Part shown: positions 1 to 5,651 of the stretch, piece by piece
Layout: the number at the start of each line of letters is the position of its first letter
How positions within the stretch are numbered: the stretch's first letter is position 1
Source: CAWEPK01 sp049521495
GTDB taxonomy: Bacteria; Desulfobacterota; Syntrophorhabdia; Syntrophorhabdales; WCHB1-27
NCBI GenBank assembly: GCA_049521495.1
Contig: JBEKOT010000157.1
Coordinates: 1-5,651 of the forward strand
DNA length: 5,651 nt
Direction of reading: 5' to 3'
The notes under the pieces: model-generated
Told to the model about the DNA's origin: nothing
Seen by the model: only the letters and a program-made list of their open reading frames with translations
Database searches by the model: none
Program-made: the position numbers and the translations under genes

Positions 1-777
1 ATGGAGGAAGTCAGGTCCGGCAAAAGGCATTTTCTCCAGAATAACAAAGCATTCCTGTCGCTCATGATCAAAGGGGAGTGGGTAGGCACGATCATGATGG
101 GCAGCAGGTCGACCGGCCGCTCGAAAAAGAGCGGCTTCAGCCCGGACGATATCAATTTCATGAAGATGATCGCGGACAAGGCCTCGACGCAAATCGAAAA
201 CAGGCTACTTTACGAAAGCCTTTTTGAGAGCGTCCTTCACACGCTTACCTCCCTTATCGTCGCGGTCAACAGACGGGACATGTACACGGAGGGCCACTGC
301 AGGCGCGTCGCGGAAATGTGCCTTACCCTTGCCGACGCCCTTGGCGCCAAGGACTATGAAAAGGATGTGGTGCGCGTTGTTGCGCCCATACACGACGTGG
401 GGAAGGTCGGAATTCCCGATGCCATACTCCTGAAAGAGGGGATACTGACCTGCGAGGAATACGACCTCATGAAAAGCCATTCGGTATACGGAGAAGAAAT
501 AATAAACCGCTTCGACATCCTGACAAACGAGGCCCGGATAACCAGACACCATCACGAAAGATACGATGGGACGGGTTACCCCGACGGGCTGGCAGGAGAA
601 GATATTCCCTTCTCTTCGAGGCTCATAGCCCTCTGCGATACTTACGATGCCATGGTGACGGACAGGCCGTACAGGAAAGGCCGGGATAGGGAGGAAACAC
701 TGGCGGAGATCAAGAGGTACAGCGGAAAACAGTTCGATCCGGACATGAAATTGAAAGACGGGAATATTTCAGGATAA
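1..777 (+). CDS. GAF/HD-GYP cyclic-di-GMP phosphodiesterase, 5' partial
   Basis: The encoded protein probably hydrolyses cyclic di-GMP in the cytoplasm. Residues 1-75 resemble the C-terminal half of a GAF sensor domain (KGEWVGT, then SPDDINFMKMIADKASTQIEN), so the real start lies upstream and the ATG at base 1 is probably internal. Residues 80-250 form an HD-GYP domain: YTEGH (H99), the HD pair H131-D132 with K135 in HDVGKVGIPD, H160, H184-H185, the GYP signature in DGTGYPDG (192-194), D213 in LCDTYDA, and RPYR (222-225). The metal-binding set looks complete, so an active enzyme is expected. The oddity is the end. After FDPD (245-248) the family normally continues with a final helix of about 15-20 residues, but this frame runs through ten unrelated residues to TAA. 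The next gene's PilZ motif begins in another frame at this same point. Family call is firm; the native C-terminus is doubtful. Confidence 0.9.
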   Translation: MEEVRSGKRHFLQNNKAFLSLMIKGEWVGTIMMGSRSTGRSKKSGFSPDDINFMKMIADKASTQIENRLLYESLFESVLHTLTSLIVAVNRRDMYTEGHCRRVAEMCLTLADALGAKDYEKDVVRVVAPIHDVGKVGIPDAILLKEGILTCEEYDLMKSHSVYGEEIINRFDILTNEARITRHHHERYDGTGYPDGLAGEDIPFSSRLIALCDTYDAMVTDRPYRKGRDREETLAEIKRYSGKQFDPDMKLKDGNISG

Positions 778-785
778 CCGACCGT
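745..785 (+). other. Out-of-frame N-terminal extension of the PilZ gene (frameshift or ATT start)
   Basis: Read in the frame of the PilZ gene, bases 750-785 encode IERREYFRITDR, which joins directly to LFLEFREVD. This matches the usual PilZ N-terminus with its RxxxR motif. The frame is open back to a TAG at 687-689 but has no ATG, GTG or TTG before 786. ATG at 745 is in the HD-GYP frame. One extra A in the AAA run at 748-750 would give ATG AAA ATT GAA AGA and restore a normal MKIERREYFR start. The same change would also fuse the HD-GYP frame to PilZ. No canonical -1 slippery heptamer is visible. The choice between assembly indel, real mutation, ATT initiation and fusion cannot be made from this sequence. 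Confidence 0.55.
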
Positions 786-1295
786 TTGTTCCTGGAATTC
801 AGGGAGGTAGACTATCAGGAGTCAATTGTCCTGGAAGAAAGCCTTAAACAACCGGAAGTTTTTTCAGGCCGCCCCGAGCGGCCGGTTGCCCTGTCGGCGG
901 GCCCGGCCTTCCGGGAGGTTGAGTTGTACGATTACCTGGAGGCTATCGAAAGGAAGCTGGATAGGGTAATCGACCTGCTGTCGAAAAGGGAAGGCCGGTT
1001 TCAAGGCGTTTATAAGGAGGTCAACATCAGCGGGTCCGGTCTCAAATTCTGCTCGTCCACGGAATTGCACGAAGGTGCCCTGCTGGAGATTGCCATCGGA
1101 CTGCCCCTCAATCCGGACCGGCGCATCAGGGCCCTTGGCAAGGTGGTGAGAAGCAGCCCATCGAAAAAGGAGGGTGAAGAAGGCTGGGAAACGGCGGTGG
1201 GCTTCGTGGCCATAAGCGAGAAAGACCGTGATGCCCTGGTCGGATATGTCTTCTCAAAGGAGAGAGAGCACCTGAGACTGAAGCAAACGTCTTAG
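786..1295 (+). CDS. PilZ-like protein with helical insertion, start uncertain
   Basis: This is a likely cyclic-di-GMP-responsive or PilZ-scaffold regulator. Numbered from the TTG at 786 (169 aa), residues 44-68 form a heptad-like helix (YLEAIERKLDRVIDLL). NISGSG at 80-85 fits the PilZ NxSxxG motif, and the following strands (GALLEIAIGLPL, RALGKVVR, WETAVGFVAI) fit the beta barrel. The long helix before the NxSxxG motif recalls tetrameric PilZ (tPilZ) proteins. The other PilZ signature, RxxxR (within RREYFR), is encoded in this frame at about 756-773, upstream of the TTG, which has no convincing ribosome site. The true N-terminus therefore likely lies near 745-750, through an ATT start or an indel. 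The gene ends 18 bases before motA, so it may modulate the stator, as YcgR does in E. coli; that role is inferred from position. Confidence 0.75.
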   Translation: MFLEFREVDYQESIVLEESLKQPEVFSGRPERPVALSAGPAFREVELYDYLEAIERKLDRVIDLLSKREGRFQGVYKEVNISGSGLKFCSSTELHEGALLEIAIGLPLNPDRRIRALGKVVRSSPSKKEGEEGWETAVGFVAISEKDRDALVGYVFSKEREHLRLKQTS

Positions 1296-1313
1296 GCGCT
1301 CCCAATCAAGCTG

Positions 1314-2081
1314 ATGGATGTTACGACCATTGTCGGGCTGATCCTGGGAATCGGGGCTGTTCTTGTTTCCTTCACCATGGAGGGCGGTCACCTTGCTGCC
1401 CTGATCCAGGGGCCGGCTATCCTTCTTGTTATCGTGGGCACCATAGGCGCCTCCGTGGTGACCACCTCGTTCAGCCAGTTGCGCAACCTCCCCAAGCTCT
1501 TCAAGATCGTGCTCTTCGAAAAAAACCTCAATCCGCAGCAACTGATAAACCTTATCTATGGACTTTCGCAAAAATCTCGGAAGAACGGCCTGCTGAGTCT
1601 GGAGCACGAGCTTCCGGCGATCAAGGATTCCTTTCTTAGGAAAGCGGTTCAGCTTGCCATCGACGGCTTCGAGACGACAAAGATCAGAGAGATTCTGGAG
1701 ATAGAAATGTCTTATATGCACGAGCGGCACAAGATAGGCTCCGCATTCTTCCAGAAACTGGGCGGGTTTTCACCGACCCTGGGGATAATGGGCACGGTCC
1801 TTGGGCTCATCCACGCCCTCGGGAGCATGGAGGACACTTCCCACATGGCATCCGCCATAGCCAGCGCCTTCATAGCGACCCTCTGGGGCGTTGCCATGGC
1901 AAACCTTGTCTATCTTCCCGTGGCCGATAAGCTCAAGGCGAAGCACCGGGACGAAGCCATTTACCTTGAGATCATAAGCGAAGGGATCGTCTCCCTGGCT
2001 ATGGGGGACAACCCGAGGGTCATCAGGATGAAGCTGCTCTCCTTTCTCCTGCCCGATATGCGAGCAGAGGAAAGACCATGA
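1314..2081 (+). CDS. motA: Flagellar motor stator protein MotA
   Basis: MotA is the inner-membrane stator subunit that surrounds the MotB ion channel and turns ion flow into torque on the rotor. The 255-aa length fits the shorter PomA-like class. Four membrane segments are visible at about 4-22, 33-51, 152-170 and 180-203. The cytoplasmic loop holds R89 and E97 in SRKNGLLSLEHEL, equivalent to the rotor-contact charges R90 and E98 of E. coli. Conserved prolines are P154 (GFSPTLG, TM3) and P202 (YLPVADK, TM4). Threonines T161 (MGTVLG) and T189 (IATLWG) occupy positions that matter for ion passage in PomA, so the coupling ion (proton or sodium) is not settled here. ATG 1314 is the first start after the PilZ stop in the same frame; its ribosome site is weak, which suggests translational coupling. 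The stop overlaps motB. Confidence 0.95.
   Translation: MDVTTIVGLILGIGAVLVSFTMEGGHLAALIQGPAILLVIVGTIGASVVTTSFSQLRNLPKLFKIVLFEKNLNPQQLINLIYGLSQKSRKNGLLSLEHELPAIKDSFLRKAVQLAIDGFETTKIREILEIEMSYMHERHKIGSAFFQKLGGFSPTLGIMGTVLGLIHALGSMEDTSHMASAIASAFIATLWGVAMANLVYLPVADKLKAKHRDEAIYLEIISEGIVSLAMGDNPRVIRMKLLSFLLPDMRAEERP
2066..2071 (+). promoter_or_regulatory. Ribosome binding site of motB
   Basis: AGAGGA lies inside the 3' end of motA, 6 bases before the motB ATG. Together with the ATGA overlap it supports the start chosen for motB and coupled translation of the two stator subunits. Confidence 0.7.
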
Positions 2082-2782
2082 GAAAAAATCCTAACACCGA
2101 GGACGAGCAGCGGGACAACCTTGACAGGTGGCTGATCACTTACGCCGACCTGATCACGCTCCTTCTGGCCTTCTTCATCATGATGTACACCTTTTCGACC
2201 CAGGACGCCCGGAAGTATCAGGAAGTGTCCGACCGGTTGAAGAACATATTCACCGGAGGGAGTGGTGTACTCAAATCCGGTAGCGCCGCCGATTCAAAAA
2301 AGATGGAGGGGCAGGATGGGTCGGTGGGCGCCGTGGACATCGAGAAAGAATTGGAGAACGAAGTGGCGGCCATTTCAGGCGCCCTCGGCCAGGAGCACAA
2401 AGTATCCGTCTTCAGGGACGAGAGAGGCATCGTGATACGCATAATGGACACGGCTCTTTTCGATGAGGGGAAGGCGGCGCTGAAAGAGACGGCGATTGTC
2501 GCCATGAGAAAGATCGTTCCGACCATAGAGAAGAGCAAGAGGAATTTGATGATTGAGGGGCACACGGATAATGTGCCCATAAATACCGCGGAATTTAAGT
2601 CGAACTGGGAATTGTCGACAAGAAGGGCCACCGAAGTGGTGCGCCACCTGATCGAGAAGTACGACTTTCCTGCGCAACGGATTTCCGCCTCGGGTTACGC
2701 CGAGTTCAAGCCTGTGGCCGACAACGATACGCCGAAGCACAGGGCACTCAATAGGAGGATAGAGATCATCCTCCTTAAGTAG
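2078..2782 (+). CDS. motB: Flagellar motor stator protein MotB
   Basis: MotB is the stator subunit that carries the ion path and anchors the complex to peptidoglycan. A short cytoplasmic N-terminus with DRWLITYADLITLLLAFF leads into a single membrane helix (about 20-38); D24 is the conserved ion-binding aspartate. A plug and linker region follows (about 40-105). Residues 115-234 form an OmpA-like peptidoglycan-binding domain, with IEGHTDNVPI (159-168), SNWELSTRRA (175-184) and ALNRRIEI (223-230). The 234-aa length is normal for the family. ATG 2078 overlaps the motA TGA as ATGA, and an AGAGGA site at 2066-2071 lies 6 bases upstream, so the two subunits are translationally coupled. The last codons contain a perfect inverted repeat. 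The gene converges with sucD. Confidence 0.96.
   Translation: MRKNPNTEDEQRDNLDRWLITYADLITLLLAFFIMMYTFSTQDARKYQEVSDRLKNIFTGGSGVLKSGSAADSKKMEGQDGSVGAVDIEKELENEVAAISGALGQEHKVSVFRDERGIVIRIMDTALFDEGKAALKETAIVAMRKIVPTIEKSKRNLMIEGHTDNVPINTAEFKSNWELSTRRATEVVRHLIEKYDFPAQRISASGYAEFKPVADNDTPKHRALNRRIEIILLK
2753..2775. repeat. Perfect 8-bp inverted repeat at the end of motB, possible terminator hairpin
   Basis: The arms AGGAGGAT (2753-2760) and ATCCTCCT (2768-2775) are perfectly complementary around a 7-base loop. The hairpin overlaps the last motB codons, 65 bases before the sucD stop, which is where transcripts from the two converging operons would meet. No run of T follows on either strand, so it is not a classical intrinsic terminator. 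It could slow polymerase or protect 3' ends, or simply reflect the codons for RRIEIILL. Confidence 0.4.
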
Positions 2783-2839
2783 CGGAAGGGGGATCCTCGT
2801 CCGGGCCTATTTCGCGTTGTACCCCTGTCTCCGGTGTTG

Positions 2840-3730
2840 CTACCTCTCTTTTCTATTCTTCCGGGCGGACATTACGTCCATCACCGACTCCCCCAGCTCT
2901 GCCAGACTTCTGGCTACAGTGACACCCGCGTCTTCAAGGGCCCTTATCTTTGCCTCGGCGCCTCCCTGCCCCCTCGAGATGATCGCCCCTGCGTGTCCCA
3001 TTCGCCTGTCCGGAGGCGCCGTGAGGCCTGCAATGAAGGCGACGAGCGGCTTCGTCCCTTTGGACCGGAAGAACTCGGCCGCCTCTTCCTCCTGGGTGCC
3101 GCCGATCTCTCCGATAAGGACCACCGCCTCAGTCTCGCCGTCCTCTTCGAAAAGGTCGAGGATCTCCACAAATGAAAGCCCCCCTACCGGGTCGCCCCCG
3201 ATGCCGACGCAGGTGGACTGGCCTATGCCGGCCAAAGTGAGCTGGTGGACCGCCTCGTAGGTAAGAGTGCCGCTCCTGGAGACCACGCCCACCGGACCTT
3301 TCCGGTGGATGTAGCCGGCCATGACCCCGATCTTGCACCTCTCCGGCGAGATGATTCCGGGGGTGTTCGGCCCTATGAGGCGGACGCGCTTTTTTGCCGT
3401 GTATGCCGTTGCAGCGACCATGTCGAGCACGGGTATACCTTCGGTGAGGCAGACGACGAGATCGACGCCCCCGTCGGCCGCCTCCATAACGGCGTCGGCA
3501 GCGGAGGCCGGACGGACGAAGACGGCCGACGCGCTGGCCCCCGTCTCCCTAACCGCATCGCGGACCGTATTGAACACGGGGATGCCCTCGTGCGGCGATC
3601 CCCCTTTTCCGGGCGTCACGCCGGCGACGACCTTTGTGCCGTACTGCCGCATCTGAGCCGTGTGGAAGGCGCCTTCGGCGCCCGTGATGCCCTGGACTAG
3701 GACGCGGGTTTCTTGATCGACGAGTATCAA
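2840..3730 (-). CDS. sucD: Succinyl-CoA synthetase alpha subunit
   Basis: This subunit binds CoA and carries the phosphohistidine of succinyl-CoA synthetase, which interconverts succinyl-CoA plus ADP (or GDP) and phosphate with succinate, CoA and ATP (or GTP). Starting at TTG 3730 the protein has 296 aa. Residues 1-120 form the CoA-binding Rossmann domain (VQGITGAEGAFHT near 12-24, GVTPGKGG 37-44), followed by GPNTPGII (120-127). E208 in LIGEIGG and the catalytic H246 in MGHAGAI fall at the E. coli numbers. The TTG gives MILVDQETRVLVQ, a normal SucD N-terminus. It has AAGGGGG 8 bases upstream and overlaps the sucC TGA as TTGA. A GTG at 3757 with GGAGAGG before it would add nine residues and is the main alternative. 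The open frame reaches further upstream to 3931, but that part is sucC sequence in another frame. Confidence 0.95.
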   Translation of the reverse strand: MILVDQETRVLVQGITGAEGAFHTAQMRQYGTKVVAGVTPGKGGSPHEGIPVFNTVRDAVRETGASASAVFVRPASAADAVMEAADGGVDLVVCLTEGIPVLDMVAATAYTAKKRVRLIGPNTPGIISPERCKIGVMAGYIHRKGPVGVVSRSGTLTYEAVHQLTLAGIGQSTCVGIGGDPVGGLSFVEILDLFEEDGETEAVVLIGEIGGTQEEEAAEFFRSKGTKPLVAFIAGLTAPPDRRMGHAGAIISRGQGGAEAKIRALEDAGVTVARSLAELGESVMDVMSARKNRKER

Positions 3731-4902
3731 GCCGGCCGCCCCCTTGCCATCTCGCACTTTATCCTCTCCGCGGCCTCCTTGAGACTGCCCACGGAAACAA
3801 AGCTTATTCCCGAAGCGGCAAGTATCTCCTGCCCCTTTTTCTTGTTCGTCCCCTCGAGCCTCACAATTACGGGCAGCTTCACTGAAAGCTCCTCCGCCCC
3901 GGCTGCGAGGCCCCTGGCAAGGACGTCGCAACGGAGAATGCCGCCGAAAACATTGATAAAGAGGAGCTGCACGTCCGGGTCGGAAAGGAGTATCCTGAGG
4001 CCCTCTTTCACCATTTCCGAGGTGGCCCCGCCTCCTACGTCCAGGAAATTGGCCGGCTCAGCTCCGGCCAGCTTGATGAGGTCCATGGTTGCCATGGCCA
4101 GGCCCGCGCCGTTCACCATGCAGCCCACGTTACCTTTCAATTTGATGTAATTGAGACCGGCCCTTCGGGCCTCCGCCTCAAGACCGCTCTCGCTCCCGGG
4201 ATCGCTCAGGGAAACAAGGTCGGGCTGACGGAAGAGGGCATTATCGTCGATCGTCATCTTGGCGTCAAGGGCCACAATCGCGCCTGCATCCGTCAGGACG
4301 AGGGGATTGATCTCCAATATGGAGCCGTCGCTGGCCAAAAAAAGCCTGTAGAGGGCCATTGCGACGGAAGCAAGGGCACCGACGGTGCCTGGCGGGATCT
4401 CGAGAGAGAAAAAGGGGCGCGACGCCTGGAACGGGCGAAGCCCGAAAGCCGGGTCGATATGCTCGACAACGACCTTATCGGGCTCCTGCCTGGCCAGTTC
4501 CTCGATCTCAACCCCCCCTTTGCCGCAAACGATGAGGGCCGGGCATTTCTTCGCCCTGTCGATGGTCAGGCCTAGGTAAAGCTCCCTTGCAGCCTCCACT
4601 CTCTCTTCGATGAGAAGAGCGTTCACAGGCTGCCCTTCGGGCCCTGTCTGATCGGTGACCAAATTGCGGCCGAGAAGGGCCGATGCTGCGGCCTTTGCCT
4701 CTTCGAGGGTGGCGGCCACAAGTATGCCGCCCGCCTTGCCTCTTCCGCCTGCATGGGTCTGCGCCTTTACCACAACAGGCAGGCTGCCGAGGGACCGCGC
4801 TGCGGATACCGCTTCCGAGACCGTTCTCGCCACAATTCCTTTTGGGACGGGAATTGCGTACTTGCGGAAAAGGTCTTTTACCTGGTGCTCGTAAATCTTC
4901 AT
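3727..4902 (-). CDS. sucC: Succinyl-CoA synthetase (ADP-forming) beta subunit
   Basis: This is the nucleotide- and succinate-binding subunit of succinyl-CoA synthetase; it pairs with the sucD product encoded directly downstream. The 391-aa length is standard. Residues 1-225 form the ATP-grasp domain: KAQTHAGGRGKAGG (46-59) is the phosphate-binding stretch, and LEINP (196-200) with LDAK (212-215) supply E197, N199 and D213, matching E. coli numbering. P20 in AIPVP is the proline that lines the nucleotide site of the E. coli enzyme, which suggests that ATP/ADP is accepted. The C-terminal CoA-ligase domain (about 250-390) holds GNVGCMVNGAGLAM, FLDVGGGA and NVFGGILRCD. The ATG at 4902 begins a typical MKIYEHQVKDLF N-terminus; no strong ribosome site precedes it. 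In an anaerobe the enzyme may run toward substrate-level phosphorylation in succinate or propionate metabolism, which the window does not prove. Confidence 0.96.
   Translation of the reverse strand: MKIYEHQVKDLFRKYAIPVPKGIVARTVSEAVSAARSLGSLPVVVKAQTHAGGRGKAGGILVAATLEEAKAAASALLGRNLVTDQTGPEGQPVNALLIEERVEAARELYLGLTIDRAKKCPALIVCGKGGVEIEELARQEPDKVVVEHIDPAFGLRPFQASRPFFSLEIPPGTVGALASVAMALYRLFLASDGSILEINPLVLTDAGAIVALDAKMTIDDNALFRQPDLVSLSDPGSESGLEAEARRAGLNYIKLKGNVGCMVNGAGLAMATMDLIKLAGAEPANFLDVGGGATSEMVKEGLRILLSDPDVQLLFINVFGGILRCDVLARGLAAGAEELSVKLPVIVRLEGTNKKKGQEILAASGISFVSVGSLKEAAERIKCEMARGRPA
3739..3745 (-). promoter_or_regulatory. Ribosome binding site supporting the sucD TTG start
   Basis: On the minus strand this reads AAGGGGG and sits 8 bases before the TTG at 3730, within the last codons of sucC. 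It favours the TTG over the far-upstream ATG in the same open frame. The nearby GTG at 3757 also has a purine-rich GGAGAGG about 5 bases upstream, so the choice is good but not absolute. Confidence 0.5.
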
Positions 4903-5020
4903 TTCAAGAAGGGCTGCCTAAAGTTTGGCCGCAAAAGGCATGATTTCCTGTTTTCTCTCCCTTGAATCGGGGGGCGGCGCCATTTCCTACGATCCACCGG
5001 TCGCTTCGTTCTCAACGAGT

Positions 5021-5050
5021 CAGATACCATCCCATCCGGCAGGATGTCAA
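5021..5050 (-). promoter_or_regulatory. Candidate promoter of sucCD
   Basis: On the minus strand a perfect TTGACA (5050 down to 5045) is followed after 18 bases by TATCTG (5026 down to 5021), a 3-of-6 match to TATAAT. Transcription would begin near 5014 and give a leader of about 110 bases before the sucC ATG. The -35 match is strong; the -10 is weak. Confidence 0.4.
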
Positions 5051-5061
5051 TATAATTATTG
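5048..5061. repeat. 14-base inverted repeat, possible operator
   Basis: CAATA (5048-5052) and TATTG (5057-5061) are complementary arms around TAAT. The repeat overlaps the minus-strand TTGACA of sucCD and the plus-strand TATAAT, so a dimeric regulator bound here could affect both genes. It does not match an operator I can name, and short AT-rich palindromes arise easily by chance. Confidence 0.3.
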
Positions 5062-5065
5062 GTGA

Positions 5066-5094
5066 TTGTTACGCCTTTATTCGCCCCCTATCCA
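5066..5094 (+). promoter_or_regulatory. Candidate promoter of the radical SAM gene
   Basis: TTGTTA (5066-5071) and TATCCA (5089-5094) are spaced by 17 bases and would start transcription about 20-25 bases before the ATG. A perfect TATAAT at 5051-5056 is an alternative -10, but it lacks a recognisable -35 or an extended TG. Both are weak calls. Confidence 0.25.
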
Positions 5095-5123
5095 TTAAGA
5101 GACAAATAGGTTAAATTAATGCC

Positions 5124-5651
5124 ATGGAAAAGTCCGTATTCGGACCTGTCCCGTCGAGAAGGCTGGGTTTCTCCCTGGGCGTGGACCTCATCCCTCGCAA
5201 GCACTGCAGCTTTGACTGTATCTACTGCCAGGTGGGCAGGACAACCCACAAGGAAGTGGAGCGGAGGAGTTTCTCCGATCCTTATCTGGTAGTCAAAGAG
5301 GTGATGGCAAGGCTGAAAGAGGGGGGTCGCATCGATTTCATAAGCTTTTCAGGATCGGGAGAGCCGACCCTGAGCGCGGATTTGGGCCGGATAATAGGCG
5401 AGGTGAAGGGAAGGACGAAAATCCCCGTAGCTGTTATCACAAACGGGTCGCTCCTCTTCATGGAGGACGTGCGAAAGGAGGTCGGCCTGGCGGATCTGGT
5501 GCTCCCCTCCCTCGATGCGACAGGGGAGGGCGTTTTCGAATTGATCAATCGCCCCCACCATACCCTTTCCTTCGACCTTCTCGTGAGGGGATTGAAAGCT
5601 TTCCGCAAGGCTTACAAGGGGAGCATCTGGCTCGAGATAATGTTGATAAAC
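5124..5651 (+). CDS. Radical SAM protein, COG0731 (wyosine-synthesis-like) family, 3' partial
   Basis: The first 176 residues of a radical SAM enzyme are present; the frame is open at the window edge, and the family usually runs to about 300 residues. C28, C32 and C35 in KHCSFDCIYCQVG form the CxxxCxxC site for the 4Fe-4S cluster that cleaves S-adenosylmethionine. GEP (79-81) in FSGSGEPTL is the SAM-contacting motif, and ITNGSL (105-110) and LPSLDA (127-132) are later core strands. The opening FGPVPSRRLG with SLGVDLIP is typical of COG0731 proteins, which are related to archaeal Tyw1-type tRNA wyosine enzymes; the substrate of the bacterial members is not known to me. ATG 5124 is chosen because the conserved FGPVPSRR motif follows at once; the ribosome site is weak (AGG at 5108-5110). 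The gene diverges from sucC and shows no clear functional tie to it. Confidence 0.9.
   Translation, partial: MEKSVFGPVPSRRLGFSLGVDLIPRKHCSFDCIYCQVGRTTHKEVERRSFSDPYLVVKEVMARLKEGGRIDFISFSGSGEPTLSADLGRIIGEVKGRTKIPVAVITNGSLLFMEDVRKEVGLADLVLPSLDATGEGVFELINRPHHTLSFDLLVRGLKAFRKAYKGSIWLEIMLIN

Larger units (their letters stand above)
4903..5123. promoter_or_regulatory. Divergent intergenic region between sucC and the radical SAM gene
   Basis: This is the only sizeable non-coding stretch, and its right half (about 5045-5123) is clearly AT-richer than the genes. It must hold the promoters of both sucCD (leftward) and the radical SAM gene (rightward). Candidate hexamers and an inverted repeat are listed separately. 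A small hairpin, TCGTT/AACGA around CTC (5006-5018), lies near the predicted sucC transcript start. I saw no small ORF, riboswitch or tRNA here. Confidence 0.6.

Noticed and set aside
205..555. Minus-strand 116-codon open frame opposite the HD-GYP gene
   Set aside because: The plus strand encodes clear HD-GYP motifs here; the antisense product has no recognisable domain or ribosome site.
747..756. Programmed -1 frameshift at AAATTGAAA
   Set aside because: The sequence does not fit the X XXY YYZ slippery pattern and no strong downstream pseudoknot or stem was seen; an indel or unusual start explains it more simply.
867..883. GGCCGC/GCGGCC hairpin inside the PilZ gene, considered as a terminator
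   Set aside because: It is within coding sequence, the T-run lies upstream on the plus strand, and on the minus strand the hairpin is followed by A residues, so no terminator fits.
2375..2740. Minus-strand open frames of 121-137 codons opposite motB
   Set aside because: They mirror the strongly supported MotB OmpA-like domain and have no independent coding evidence.
3731..3931. Upstream extension of sucD to an ATG at 3931 (363 aa)
   Set aside because: The extra 67 residues overlap sucC in another frame and resemble no SucD N-terminus; TTG 3730 gives the normal length and places His at 246.
2817..4150. Several plus-strand open frames of 111-151 codons across the sucD/sucC region
   Set aside because: They lie antisense to well-supported sucD and sucC, have low-complexity Ser/Pro/Ala/Arg-rich composition and show no domain; they are shadows of GC-rich coding sequence.

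Overview
The window carries two functional blocks and the start of a third gene. Its fairly GC-rich coding sequence, its flagellar stator and its anaerobe-type gene neighbours suggest a motile Gram-negative bacterium. A Desulfobacterota (deltaproteobacterial, syntroph- or Geobacter-like) host is my best guess from protein style alone; no sequence marker fixes the taxon.

Block 1 (1-2782, + strand) is a compact run of four genes: the C-terminal part of a GAF/HD-GYP cyclic-di-GMP phosphodiesterase, a PilZ-like protein with a helical insertion, and the flagellar stator genes motA and motB, which overlap by 4 bases. The combination suggests that c-di-GMP turnover and sensing are encoded next to the motor part they may control. 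The HD-GYP/PilZ junction (about 745-786) is abnormal. The HD-GYP protein stops just after its FDP motif, and the PilZ RxxxR motif lies in a different frame upstream of the only ordinary start codon. This points to a one-base indel, a deletion with fusion, or a non-standard start.

Block 2 (2840-4902, - strand) is sucC-sucD, encoding the beta and alpha subunits of succinyl-CoA synthetase. Catalytic residues fall at the same numbers as in the E. coli enzyme. sucD most likely starts at a TTG that overlaps the sucC stop. The block converges on motB across a 57-base gap; a perfect 8-bp inverted repeat sits in the last codons of motB.

Block 3 (5124-end, + strand) is the first 176 residues of a COG0731-type radical SAM protein, cut by the window edge. 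It is divergent from sucC across a 221-base AT-richer intergenic region. That region holds promoter-like hexamers for both directions and a 14-base inverted repeat between them.

No tRNA, rRNA, CRISPR, insertion sequence or phage feature was seen. No clearly undescribed system was found; the junction at 745-786 is the most unusual item.
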